From assembly GCF_014646515.1 (NCBI RefSeq), contig NZ_BMNK01000010.1, forward strand, positions 265,586 through 329,585: a DNA stretch of 64,000 bases. The letters are read 5' to 3'. This DNA is from Nonomuraea glycinis. GTDB lineage: Bacteria; Actinomycetota; Actinomycetes; Streptosporangiales; Streptosporangiaceae. How positions within the stretch are numbered: position 1 is the stretch's first letter; every line of letters starts with the position of its first letter. The position numbers and the translations under genes are program-made. Under the pieces are notes generated by a model that saw only the letters and a list, made by a program, of their open reading frames with translations, was not told the DNA's origin and made no database searches. Positions 1 through 7,826 of the stretch are shown here, piece after piece.

Positions 1-263
1 TCGGCAACGGCAACCTGCTGGCCTTCTTTGACTTCCCCGGCCTCGACCTCGGTCCTTACCAGGAAGTGCTCGGCGGGCTGCACCACATCGCGATCTCCGT
101 CGACCCCGCCACGTGGGAGCGGCTGCGCGGCAAGCTGGAGATGGCCGGCGTGCCGCACCAGGTCGAGAGCGGCGCCTCCATCTACTTCAAGGACCCCGAC
201 GGCGCCCGGCTGGAGCTGCTCGCCGACCATCTCGGGGAGATGTACGGCGCTCGCGTGCTGTGA
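1..263 (+). CDS. VOC (glyoxalase/bleomycin resistance) family protein, C-terminal part
   Basis: The window opens inside this gene; the frame is open from base 3 to a TGA at 261-263, giving 86 residues with no start. The tail has the features of a vicinal-oxygen-chelate fold half: a GGLHHIAISV strand carrying a probable metal-ligand His, a helix with the DPATWERL pattern, and the IYFKDPDGARLELL strand with the DPDG turn and the metal-ligand Glu typical of the family. The family includes dioxygenases, isomerases and resistance proteins; the substrate cannot be told from this half. A GTG at 66 is not needed as a start because the fold continues upstream of it. Confidence 0.8.
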   Translation, partial: GNGNLLAFFDFPGLDLGPYQEVLGGLHHIAISVDPATWERLRGKLEMAGVPHQVESGASIYFKDPDGARLELLADHLGEMYGARVL

Positions 264-264
264 T

Positions 265-468
265 CTACCGCCACGACGCCTTGCGCTTGCGCGGCGTACC
301 GGCGCGTGGTTCCTGACCGACACCAGCGCGCCTCTCGGAACGCTCGGCCTTCTCCTGCTGGATCGCCGTTCGCCGCGCTAATCGCAGCCGGCGGCGGCGG
401 GCCTTGTTCGTCTTGGCCAGGGTCGATCTGGGGGGTGAGGACTTGGAAGACTTGGGGGTCTTTGCCAT
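265..468 (-). CDS. Small highly basic protein
   Basis: 67 residues, very rich in Lys and Arg (MAKTPKSSK at the N-terminus, a KARRRRLRLARR stretch in the middle), with no hydrophobic segment. An AGGA Shine-Dalgarno sits seven bases before the ATG, which supports a real start. It is convergent with the VOC gene, its stop lying two bases past that gene's stop, and divergent from DUF3046. The composition suggests a nucleic-acid or ribosome binder, but that is inference; no family is recognised. It could also be a chance frame in GC-rich DNA, although the start signal argues against this. Confidence 0.5.
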   Translation of the reverse strand: MAKTPKSSKSSPPRSTLAKTNKARRRRLRLARRTAIQQEKAERSERRAGVGQEPRAGTPRKRKASWR

Positions 469-511
469 GGGGTGGTCCTACCCATCCTCTGACACCTTCC
501 ATACTTGTGGC

Positions 512-706
512 ATGCGCCTGACCGAATTCTGGAGACGTATGCGCGAGCACTTCGGTGACCCGTACGCCGAGTCCTGGGCGCGCGACTACGTGCTCGCCCC
601 GCTCGGCGGCCGCACCGTCACCCAAGCGCTCGCCGACGGCGAGAGCGCCAAGTCCGTCTGGCGCGCGGTCTGCCAGGTGGAGGAGGTCTCACCCCGGCTC
701 CGCTGA
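512..706 (+). CDS. DUF3046 family protein
   Basis: 64 residues beginning MRLTEFWRRM, with the conserved HFGDPYAESWARD core of DUF3046, a small actinobacterial family of unknown function. DUF3046 genes are commonly found just upstream of recA in actinomycetes, as here. The family profile suggests a compact helical protein. The ATG at 512 is chosen because the family begins MRLTEFW; a longer frame from 404 has no homologous look. The last 18 bases overlap the end of the convergent small gene at 689-964. Confidence 0.85.
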   Translation: MRLTEFWRRMREHFGDPYAESWARDYVLAPLGGRTVTQALADGESAKSVWRAVCQVEEVSPRLR

Positions 707-964
707 CTCCAGCACCGCCTGCAGCGCCTGGGCCGCCCGGTCCGGGTCGTCGGCGCGGCACTGACCGCCGGGCGACCACAGGAACAACCAGCCGCGATGC
801 GCGGGGGTCGCGAAGACGAGCGTCTGCCGGCCGCTCTGCGGCTGCCACACCCACAGCACCGCGTGGTCGTCACCGACCATGCGGCTCACCAGCCCGTAGG
901 CGGGCAGCAGCTCGGCGAGCGCCTGCAGATGGCCGCGCCGTTCCCCGATGTACGCGCTCGTCAC
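689..964 (-). CDS. Conserved hypothetical protein upstream of recA
   Basis: 91 residues from a GTG at 964, chosen because a GGAGG lies seven bases before it; the frame extends to an ATG at 1012 that has no ribosome site. The protein has a GERRGHLQALAELLPAYGL helix, then alternating strands (AVLWVWQP, TLVFATP, GWLFLW) and a final helix, so a small alpha-beta fold is likely. No catalytic motif or membrane segment is seen and the family is not recognised with certainty. It is transcribed away from recA and overlaps the DUF3046 stop by 18 bases. Confidence 0.65.
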   Translation of the reverse strand: MTSAYIGERRGHLQALAELLPAYGLVSRMVGDDHAVLWVWQPQSGRQTLVFATPAHRGWLFLWSPGGQCRADDPDRAAQALQAVLESAEPG

Positions 965-1085
965 GTCGCCACCTCCCGCCTTTCCTGTGAGTCTCCCCAG
1001 CTCACGGCGCATGACAACACAAACGGCACAACAGGGATGAATGTACGGGTCTCGGCCGACCGTGGTACGCGTGTTCAGGATGTGC

Positions 1086-1101
1086 TCGAACAGTCGTTCG
1101 G
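1086..1101 (+). promoter_or_regulatory. LexA/SOS box in the recA promoter
   Basis: TCGAAC-AGTC-GTTCGG matches the actinobacterial and Bacillus-type LexA operator GAAC-N4-GTTC. It lies 96 bases before the recA ATG. A possible -10 element TAAGAT follows at 1103-1108, so LexA bound here would cover the promoter spacer. DNA damage induction of recA is therefore expected. No good -35 was found at 17-base spacing. Confidence 0.75.
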
Positions 1102-1196
1102 CTAAGATGGGCCCGTGGCTTCGCCAGAAAATGTCGGTGGCAGGCCGTAGCTTTCACTCGACTGTTCGGACCACGACTCTCCAGGGGGAGTTTCCC

Positions 1197-2291
1197 ATGG
1201 CAATCAACGACCGCGAGAAGGCCCTCGAAACGGCTCTAGCTCAAATCGAGCGGCAGTTCGGCAAGGGGTCTGTGATGCGCCTGGGCGATGACGCCCGAGC
1301 CCCCATCGAGGTGATCCCGACCGGCTCGATCTCGCTGGACGTGGCGCTCGGCATCGGCGGCCTGCCGCGCGGCAGGATCGTGGAGGTCTACGGCCCCGAG
1401 TCCTCGGGTAAGACCACGGTCGCCCTGCACGCGGTGGCCAATGCCCAGCGCGCGGGCGGCATCGCGGCCTTCATCGACGCAGAGCACGCCCTCGACCCCG
1501 AATACGCGAAGAAGCTCGGCGTCGACACCGACGCGCTGCTCGTCTCCCAGCCCGACACGGGTGAGCAGGCGCTGGAGATCGCCGACATGCTGATCAGGTC
1601 CGGCGCCGTCGACATCATCGTCATCGACTCGGTGGCCGCGCTGGTGCCCAAGGCCGAGATCGAGGGCGAGATGGGCGACAGCCACGTCGGCCTCCAGGCC
1701 CGCCTGATGTCCCAGGCCCTGCGCAAGGTCGCCGGCGCCCTCAGCAACACCGGCACCACCGCCATCTTCATCAACCAGCTCCGCGAGAAGATCGGCGTCA
1801 TGTTCGGGTCTCCCGAGACCACGACGGGTGGCAAGGCGCTCAAGTTCTACGCCTCGGTCCGCCTGGACATCCGCCGCATCGAGACCCTCAAGGACGGCAC
1901 CGAGGCGGTCGGCAACCGCACCAGGGTCAAGGTCGTCAAGAACAAGATGGCCCCGCCCTTCCGCGTCGCGGACTTCGACATCCTCTACGGCGTCGGCATC
2001 TCCCGCGAGGGCGGCCTCATCGACATGGGCGTCGAGCACGGCTTCGTCCGCAAGTCCGGAGCTTGGTACACCTACGAGGGCGACCAGCTCGGCCAGGGCA
2101 AGGAAAACGCCCGTAACTTCCTGAAGAGCCACCCCGACATGGCCAACGAGATCGAAAAGAAGATCAAGGACAAGCTGGGCGTCGGCCCCCGCCTCGACGT
2201 CCCGGCCGAGGCCCCGGCCGCCGCCGCTCCCGCCGCCCCGGCCCCTTCCGGCCGAGGCGCGAAGTCCACCCCGAAGCCCGGTGACGTCTGA
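1197..2291 (+). CDS. recA: Recombinase RecA
   Basis: 364 residues, the usual length for actinobacterial RecA. It binds single-stranded DNA, catalyses homologous pairing and strand exchange, and promotes LexA self-cleavage. The Walker A motif GPESSGKT is at about residues 66-73, the L1/L2 DNA-binding region follows the IINQLR-type motif (IFINQLREKIGVMFG), and the C-terminal domain ends in an Ala/Pro-rich tail. No intein is present. The ATG at 1197 follows a strong GGGGGAG; the upstream part of the open frame is untranslated leader containing the SOS box. recX begins 12 bases after the stop, so the two are probably co-transcribed. Confidence 0.99.
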   Translation: MAINDREKALETALAQIERQFGKGSVMRLGDDARAPIEVIPTGSISLDVALGIGGLPRGRIVEVYGPESSGKTTVALHAVANAQRAGGIAAFIDAEHALDPEYAKKLGVDTDALLVSQPDTGEQALEIADMLIRSGAVDIIVIDSVAALVPKAEIEGEMGDSHVGLQARLMSQALRKVAGALSNTGTTAIFINQLREKIGVMFGSPETTTGGKALKFYASVRLDIRRIETLKDGTEAVGNRTRVKVVKNKMAPPFRVADFDILYGVGISREGGLIDMGVEHGFVRKSGAWYTYEGDQLGQGKENARNFLKSHPDMANEIEKKIKDKLGVGPRLDVPAEAPAAAAPAAPAPSGRGAKSTPKPGDV

Positions 2292-2302
2292 GCGGTCGCC
2301 AC

Positions 2303-3538
2303 ATGAGTGACACGGACCCGGACCAGGCGCCCCACTCCCGAGACTGGGGCGCCTGGCCAGACGTCCCCCCTTCCCCCCGCCGCCCTCGCCGTAAGGGACA
2401 ACGCCCGGCTAAGGCGGAAGGAAGGGACACCCCTGACCCAGGCTCGGGGCCAGGCGAGGCAGCCGGGGCAGGCACCCCGTGGCCAGGCGTCCCCGGGCCA
2501 GGCGTCCCCGGGCCAGAGCCGGGGGTTTTTCCGGGGGCGGGCGCCGTTGGGACGGGCGCCGTTGGGACGGGTGCCTTTGGGACGGGTGCCTTTGGGACGC
2601 AGTCAAGAGGTCCTTCCTCTCGATCATCTGACGCATCGCAACCCACGGGCGGCAACGGCTGGCCCTCACTCAGCGAACTGCGCGCCCTCCGCCGCGCGTC
2701 ATCGGACGGCTCCCCGCCGTCCGATACACCGTCCGACACCGAGTCGTCTCCCCGGTCGATCGACCCCGAGACGGGCTCACCAGCCAGTAAGCCACCGGCC
2801 AGCGAGGGTGGTGTCGCGGCGGGTGGCCGGCGCGATGGTGAGGTCGGGGGTGGTGACGGCTCATTCGATGGCGGGTGGCCGAAGGACCGGGAGACCGGTA
2901 AAGGGCGTCGGTCAGCCGGTAGTAAGGGGCGCGGTCGTCAGAGTGGGGGCAGAGGCGGTAAAGGGAGGCGGTCTGCGGGTGGGGCGGGAAGTGGGTGGCT
3001 GCCTGATGGGCCTGACGCTGACACGCCTGCGAGGGCCGCGCCACCGGCAAATCCTGAGTCGGTCGCGCGTGGCATCGTTCTCCGCCTGCTTACGATGGCG
3101 CCCAAAACCCGTGCCCAGCTGTCCGAAGCCCTACGCAAGCGGGACGTGCCGGACGAGGCGGCGGAGAAGGTGCTCGATCGGTTCTCCGAGCTGGGGCTCA
3201 TCAACGATGAGGCGTTCGCCGAAGCCTGGGTCGACTCCCGGCATCACGGGCGTGGGCTGGCCAAGCGTGCCCTCGCCGCCGAGCTCCGCCACCGGGGCGT
3301 CGACTCCGAGACGGTCAACGAAGCCGTCGAGCGCCTCGACCCTGACCAGGAGCTCGAAACGGCCCGGCGGCTCGTAGAGCGCAAACTCCGCTCCACCCGG
3401 TCCCTGGACTCCAAGGCCCGCACCCGTCGCCTGGCGGGCATGCTCGCCAGAAAGGGGTACGCCCCCGGCCTGGCGTTCCGCGTGGTCCGGGAGGCTCTGG
3501 AGCAGGAGGGCATCGAGGTCGAGGAGGACTATCCCTGA
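2303..3538 (+). CDS. recX: Regulatory protein RecX with long disordered N-terminal extension
   Basis: 411 residues, against about 150-200 for most RecX proteins. The C-terminal 165 residues (about 248-411) carry the three-helix RecX repeats: SVARGIVLRLL, GLINDEAFAEAWVDSR, GRGLAKRALAAELRHRG and the LARKGYAPGLAFRVV end. RecX limits RecA filament growth and activity. The first 245 residues are low-complexity (Gly, Pro, Ser, Arg, Lys) and include tandem repeats such as GVPGP x2 and GAVGT/GAFGT x4. The ATG at 2303 is the first in-frame start after recA and fits coupling to it; a later start nearer the RecX domain cannot be excluded. Codon bias continues through the extension, which argues that it is translated. 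Confidence 0.93.
   Translation: MSDTDPDQAPHSRDWGAWPDVPPSPRRPRRKGQRPAKAEGRDTPDPGSGPGEAAGAGTPWPGVPGPGVPGPEPGVFPGAGAVGTGAVGTGAFGTGAFGTQSRGPSSRSSDASQPTGGNGWPSLSELRALRRASSDGSPPSDTPSDTESSPRSIDPETGSPASKPPASEGGVAAGGRRDGEVGGGDGSFDGGWPKDRETGKGRRSAGSKGRGRQSGGRGGKGRRSAGGAGSGWLPDGPDADTPARAAPPANPESVARGIVLRLLTMAPKTRAQLSEALRKRDVPDEAAEKVLDRFSELGLINDEAFAEAWVDSRHHGRGLAKRALAAELRHRGVDSETVNEAVERLDPDQELETARRLVERKLRSTRSLDSKARTRRLAGMLARKGYAPGLAFRVVREALEQEGIEVEEDYP
2483..2598. repeat. In-frame 15-bp tandem repeats in recX
   Basis: Two exact 15-bp units (CCAGGCGTCCCCGGG) at 2483-2512 are followed by four 15-bp units at 2539-2598, two of type GGGCGCCGTTGGGAC and two of type GGGTGCCTTTGGGAC. Because 15 is a multiple of three, copy-number change would lengthen or shorten the disordered arm without breaking the frame. 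Confidence 0.9.
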
Positions 3539-3564
3539 CCTCCACAACCCCCGCCCCCCGGTGC

Positions 3565-3742
3565 CCTACACCCGCACGCCAGCACGAGGCCGTCGAGTGA
3601 CCTGCACCCGCACGTCGCCTGAGGGCGTCGAGTGACCTGCATCTGCACGTCGCCTGAGGGCGTCGAGTGACCTACACCCGCATGCCAGCACGAGGCCGTC
3701 GAGTGACCTGCACCCGCACGTGGGCCTGAGGGCGTCGAGTGG
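3565..3742. repeat. Minisatellite of five 35-36-bp units after recX
   Basis: Five head-to-tail units at 3565-3600, 3601-3635, 3636-3670, 3671-3706 and 3707-3742, each ending in CGTCGAGTGA or CGTCGAGTGG. Two variants alternate as A-B-B-A-B: A contains CCAGCACGAGGC, B contains CGTCGCCTGAGGG or a near relative. It starts 26 bases after the recX stop. There are no spacers between units. Confidence 0.9.
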
Positions 3743-3766
3743 CGTGCGTGGCGCGGCTCTCCGGGG

Positions 3767-3961
3767 ATGCGTCGTGTCCAGGGGTGTCCGCGTTTCTTGC
3801 GGCTGTTTGGGCTGCTGTGGTGGGCGGCGGCGGATCTGGGCCTGTGCCCGAATGCCGAGGGGCAGAGTGCGTCGATTGAGTTGGATGTCGAGGATGGGCG
3901 ACTGGTGGCGTATGGGCTGACTGGGGAGTATGTGATCATCGATCTTACGAAGATCCAGTAG
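3767..3961 (+). CDS. Small orphan ORF, possibly a gene remnant
   Basis: 64 residues: a hydrophobic N-terminal stretch (FLRLFGLLWWAAADLGL) and a soluble C-terminus (SIELDVEDGRLVAYGL, EYVIIDL). Codon third positions are less GC-rich than in neighbours (TTG, GTG, GAT, GAG mixtures), and no clear ribosome site precedes the ATG. The C-terminal half reads like the end of a beta-rich domain, so this may be the tail of a decayed or transferred gene. No family recognised. Confidence 0.3.
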   Translation: MRRVQGCPRFLRLFGLLWWAAADLGLCPNAEGQSASIELDVEDGRLVAYGLTGEYVIIDLTKIQ

Positions 3962-4265
3962 ATGGGCAGGCGCGATCACTCGTATGACACGCTTGATGAC
4001 GCGTTTGCTTGCTCGTGACCTGTTCGACGCATAACCTCGACGGCAGTGAGGAGTTACTCCGCGCAGTGCGGATTGCCATACCGGTGAACGACGGACGAGC
4101 GAGAGACGGGCGAGGTGTCGGCTGTGACAGTCGGCGCCCGGTCAGTCCTGGCTTGATATCGGTCCGAGGACTGACGCCGATCGGGCTTTCCGCGCCGCGC
4201 CCGTGACCCTCCATGGCGAGGGCCGCGTTTGTGGGTGTTGACGACGCGAGGAGGGCGGGGCGTAC
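3962..4265. other. Intergenic leader before rny, no gene seen
   Basis: About 300 bases with no convincing open frame, RNA gene or repeat. It presumably holds the rny promoter and 5' leader; an AGGAGG lies 11 bases before the rny ATG. No riboswitch is recognised. Confidence 0.5.
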
Positions 4266-5882
4266 ATGGGGCCGCTTGTCGTAGTGCTGTCGGTGGCGGT
4301 GCTCGTCCTGACCTGCGGAATGATGGCGGCTCTCTACATCGTCGTCCGGCGCACCTCGGGCAGTGTCCCCAAGGCCGCCAAGCCCACCGCGGAGCAGGTC
4401 GAGGCCGTTCACGAGGAGCTTGAGCAGGCCCGCGAGGAGGCTGGGAAGATCCGCGACAAGGCCGAGTCCGACGCGGAGGAGATGCTGCGCCGGTCGGAGT
4501 CGGCGGCGGAGTCGGCGGCGCGGATGCGCAGCGAGGTCGAGGAAGAGAGCCGGCTGCTCAAGTCCGAGCTCAAGGAGCTGCGTGCCGACCTGGAGCGCAG
4601 GGAGGGCCGGCTGGCCGAGCGGGAGCAGCGGCTGGACGAGGAGGCCAGGCGGCAGACCGAGCGGGACCGGAAGCTGGCCGAGACCGAGGTGGAGCTGGCC
4701 GATCGGCGCGCTGAGCTGATGCGGGTCGAGGATGACCGGCGGGTCATCCTGGAGCGGGTCTCCGGGTTCACCTCGGAGCAGGCCAAGGCCGAGCTGGTCA
4801 AGGAGATCGAGAACCAGGCCAAGCGTGAGGCCGCGCTGCTCATCCGGGAGATCGAGGGGGACGCCCGCAAGGAGGGCGAGAAGCGCGCCACCAAGATCGT
4901 GACGCTGGCGGTGCAGCGAGTGGCGGCGGAGCAGACGGCGGAGTCGGTGGTCAGCGTCCTGCATCTGCCGGGTGACGAGATGAAGGGCCGGATCATCGGC
5001 CGCGAGGGGCGCAACATCCGGGCGTTCGAGTCCACGACGGGCGTCAACCTGATCATTGACGACACGCCCGAGGCGGTGCTGCTGTCCTGCTTCGACCCGG
5101 TGCGCAGGGAGACCGCCCGGCTCACCTTGGAGAAGCTCGTGCTCGACGGGCGCATTCATCCGCAGCGGATCGAGGAGGCGCACGAGCGCAGCCGCGCTGA
5201 GGTGCAGGACCTGTGCGCCCGCGCCGGTGAGGACGCCCTGGTCGAGCTGGGCATCACCGACATGCATCCGGAGCTGACGCTGCTGCTCGGCCAGCTCAGA
5301 TACCGCACCAGCTACGGGCAGAACGTCCTCAAGCACCTCATCGAGTCCGCGCACATCGCCGGGATCATGGCCGCGGAGCTCAAGCTGGACCAGCCGCTGA
5401 TGAAGCGCTGCGCCCTCCTGCACGACATCGGCAAGGCGCTCACGCACGAGGTCGAGGGAAGTCACGCGCTGATCGGGGCGGAGATCGCGCGCCGCTACGG
5501 CGAGCAGGAGGACGTGGTGCACGCCATCGAGGCGCACCACAACGAGGTGGAGGTACGCACGGTCGAGGCGGTGCTGACGCAGGCGGCCGACGCCATCAGC
5601 GGCAGCCGCCCCGGCGCCCGGCGCGAGTCGCTGGAGGCGTACGTCAAGCGGCTGGAGCGGCTGGAGGAGATCGCGCAGTCCTACGACGGGGTGGAGAAGG
5701 TCTTCGCGATGCAGGCCGGGCGCGAGATCCGGGTGATGGTCAAGCCGGACGCGATCGACGACATCCAGGCCCAGGTGATCGCCCGTGACGTGGCCAAGCA
5801 GGTGGAGGAGGAGCTCACCTATCCGGGGCAGATCCGGATCACGGTGGTGCGGGAGTCACGGGCGACGGAGTTCGCCCGCTGA
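4266..5882 (+). CDS. rny: Ribonuclease Y
   Basis: 538 residues, close to the family's usual 510-540. RNase Y is a membrane-anchored endoribonuclease that starts mRNA decay. Order of parts: one N-terminal membrane span (about 3-27), a long charged coiled coil (about 35-200, EELEQAREEAGKIRDKA), a KH RNA-binding domain with GRIIGREGRNIR at about 241-252, and an HD domain with the metal-binding His386-Asp387 in HDIGKAL. The N-terminal span fixes the start at 4266. In actinomycetes rny often follows recA-recX. The gene stands alone here, 56 bases before the convergent S9 peptidase. Confidence 0.97.
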   Translation: MGPLVVVLSVAVLVLTCGMMAALYIVVRRTSGSVPKAAKPTAEQVEAVHEELEQAREEAGKIRDKAESDAEEMLRRSESAAESAARMRSEVEEESRLLKSELKELRADLERREGRLAEREQRLDEEARRQTERDRKLAETEVELADRRAELMRVEDDRRVILERVSGFTSEQAKAELVKEIENQAKREAALLIREIEGDARKEGEKRATKIVTLAVQRVAAEQTAESVVSVLHLPGDEMKGRIIGREGRNIRAFESTTGVNLIIDDTPEAVLLSCFDPVRRETARLTLEKLVLDGRIHPQRIEEAHERSRAEVQDLCARAGEDALVELGITDMHPELTLLLGQLRYRTSYGQNVLKHLIESAHIAGIMAAELKLDQPLMKRCALLHDIGKALTHEVEGSHALIGAEIARRYGEQEDVVHAIEAHHNEVEVRTVEAVLTQAADAISGSRPGARRESLEAYVKRLERLEEIAQSYDGVEKVFAMQAGREIRVMVKPDAIDDIQAQVIARDVAKQVEEELTYPGQIRITVVRESRATEFAR

Positions 5883-5937
5883 CGCCTCAGACGGGTCCAT
5901 ACCGGCTCGCGGTCGAACGCATGCACCCGCTGCCGCC

Positions 5938-7770
5938 TCAGATGAAGAGCTGCTGGTAGAAGGCGTATTCGGCGGCGAGCGCGGCGGAGCGGGTCTCGGC
6001 GCGGCGAAAGCCGTGTGACTCGCCCTCGAAGGCGAGGTAGGTGCAGGGGATGCCGCGCTCGGACAGGGCGTCGGCGAAGGCGGCCGACTGCTCGGGCGGC
6101 ACGACGGGGTCGTCGAGCCCCTGCAGGAGCAGCATCGGGCAGGACACGCCGCCGACCAGGGCGAGCGGCTCCCGCTGCGCGTAGAGGTGCGGGTCGTCCG
6201 GGCCGACGAGCCACTCCGCGTAGCGGGATTCGAAGTCGTGCGTATGGGCGTTCAGCGGGGCCAGGGCGCTGACGCCGTAGTAGGAGACGCCGCCGGCGAA
6301 CACGTCGGACCGGCAGCAGGCGGCCATCACGGTCCAGCCGCCGGCGCTGCCGCCGCGGATGGCGATGCGGTCCGGGTCGGCCAGCCCTTCGGCGGCGAGC
6401 CAGCGGGCGGCCGCGACGGTGTCGGCGACGTCGACCAGTCCCCACTGCCCTTTCAGCCGCTCCCGGTAGGCCCGGCCGTAGCCGGTGGAGCCGCCGTAGT
6501 TGACGTCGAGCACGCCGATGCCGCGCGAGGTGAGGAACGCCTTCTCCAGGTCGAGTGCGGTGCCGGCCTGCCCGGTCGGACCACCGTGCACGAAGACCAC
6601 GTAGGGGGCCGGTCCTTCGACGACCTCGGCCGGGTTCGTCGGCGGGTAGAGGAAGGCGTGCACGGGGCCGTCCTCGCCGGGCAGCTCGACCGCCCGGGGC
6701 GACGGGAGGTAGGCGGGGTCGGGTGGCGTCGCGCCGCCGCCGAGCGCCGCGGCCCGCCCGGTCCCCGTGTCGAGCCGGACGACGGACCTGTCGGTGGCGG
6801 CGCCGTACGCCACGCCGAGCAGGGAGGTGCCGTCGGCGGCCAGCGCCGGCTCCCAGCCGTCGTAGCCGGTGTCGAGGTCGGTGAGGACCCGCGTGCGCGG
6901 GTCCAGCAGGCCCAGCCGCAGGTCGCCGCGCCCGTGCAGGACCGCGAGCCGGCCGTCGCCGAGGATCGTGTACGGCAGCCCGCCGAGATACCACAGCGGC
7001 CAGGCGAACTCCTCCTCCATCGGGCACAACGGCTCCGGCGGGCCGCCCTGGAGGCCGAGCTCGTAGAGGTTCCACCAGCCGGACAGGTCGGAGATCAGGT
7101 AGAGGGTCTCGTGGTCCTTCCACCGGGGTGCCAGGACCGACTCCGACGGGCCGCCCTGGATCGGCCAGGACAGGCCGTCGGACAGGCGGGTGAGGCGGAG
7201 CTCGGTGCCGTTCCACGGCATGCGCGGGTGGTCCCAGCAGATGTAGGCGAGATGCCGGCCGTCGGGGGAGATGGTGGGGAAGGCGTAGAAGTCGTGGCCG
7301 GTGACGTGTTCGCGGGCGGGGCCGCCGCTCAGCGGGATGGAGACGATGGCCCGCGAGATCTTGCCGTCGCCGGTGTGCCGCTCGCGTACGCACCAGACGT
7401 GCCCGTCGTGGACGAGGAGGTCGGCGTAGCGGGCGTTCTCGCCCTCGGGGGTGAGCGGAGTGATGGTGCCGTCGAGCAGGTAGAGGCGCTGGTCGGCGAG
7501 GTTGGCGAAGATGACCTGGCCGTCAGCGGTCACGGTGTAGGGGCGGCCGCCGTACTCGTGCACGCGGGTGCGGGCGCACCAGGGGGCGGGCAGCAGCTCG
7601 CGGCGGGTGCCGTCGGCGGCGCGATGGACGATGGTGGTGCGGCCGCCCTCCTCGGGACGGTCCTCCGTCCACCACGCCTGCCCGTCGAGCGCGCTGGGCC
7701 AGCCCGCGCGCACTCCCGCGCGGGCGACCTGGGTCGTTGAGATGGGCGAGAGCCACGAAGCGGCGGGCAT
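5938..7770 (-). CDS. S9 family serine peptidase (dipeptidyl/acylaminoacyl peptidase type)
   Basis: 610 residues from an ATG at 7770 with AGGA seven bases upstream; the frame runs on to 7821 without such a site. The N-terminal part (about 40-370) is a WD40-like beta-propeller with repeated S-P-D-G-R blades (FPTISPDGRHLAYI). The C-terminal alpha/beta-hydrolase domain has nucleophile Ser475 in GGSAGG, Asp554 in GLDDPVVP and His586 in ESHGF. Enzymes of this kind cut short peptides; there is no signal peptide, so it should be cytoplasmic. It follows the glutamate transporter operon on the same strand with a 56-base gap, so read-through is possible. Confidence 0.92.
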   Translation of the reverse strand: MPAASWLSPISTTQVARAGVRAGWPSALDGQAWWTEDRPEEGGRTTIVHRAADGTRRELLPAPWCARTRVHEYGGRPYTVTADGQVIFANLADQRLYLLDGTITPLTPEGENARYADLLVHDGHVWCVRERHTGDGKISRAIVSIPLSGGPAREHVTGHDFYAFPTISPDGRHLAYICWDHPRMPWNGTELRLTRLSDGLSWPIQGGPSESVLAPRWKDHETLYLISDLSGWWNLYELGLQGGPPEPLCPMEEEFAWPLWYLGGLPYTILGDGRLAVLHGRGDLRLGLLDPRTRVLTDLDTGYDGWEPALAADGTSLLGVAYGAATDRSVVRLDTGTGRAAALGGGATPPDPAYLPSPRAVELPGEDGPVHAFLYPPTNPAEVVEGPAPYVVFVHGGPTGQAGTALDLEKAFLTSRGIGVLDVNYGGSTGYGRAYRERLKGQWGLVDVADTVAAARWLAAEGLADPDRIAIRGGSAGGWTVMAACCRSDVFAGGVSYYGVSALAPLNAHTHDFESRYAEWLVGPDDPHLYAQREPLALVGGVSCPMLLLQGLDDPVVPPEQSAAFADALSERGIPCTYLAFEGESHGFRRAETRSAALAAEYAFYQQLFI

Positions 7771-7826
7771 AACCGAATCCTGCCGGAAATCCCCGCCGCT
7801 CGTGTGCCGGTTGATCCACACCGCTT

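Noticed and set aside
3565..3742. CRISPR array
   Set aside because: Units abut directly with no variable spacers and two unit types alternate; no cas gene is present.
3945..5540. Long 531-codon open frame on the minus strand
   Set aside because: It lies entirely opposite rny, has Leu/Arg/His composition typical of an antisense frame in GC-rich DNA, and no motif or ribosome site.
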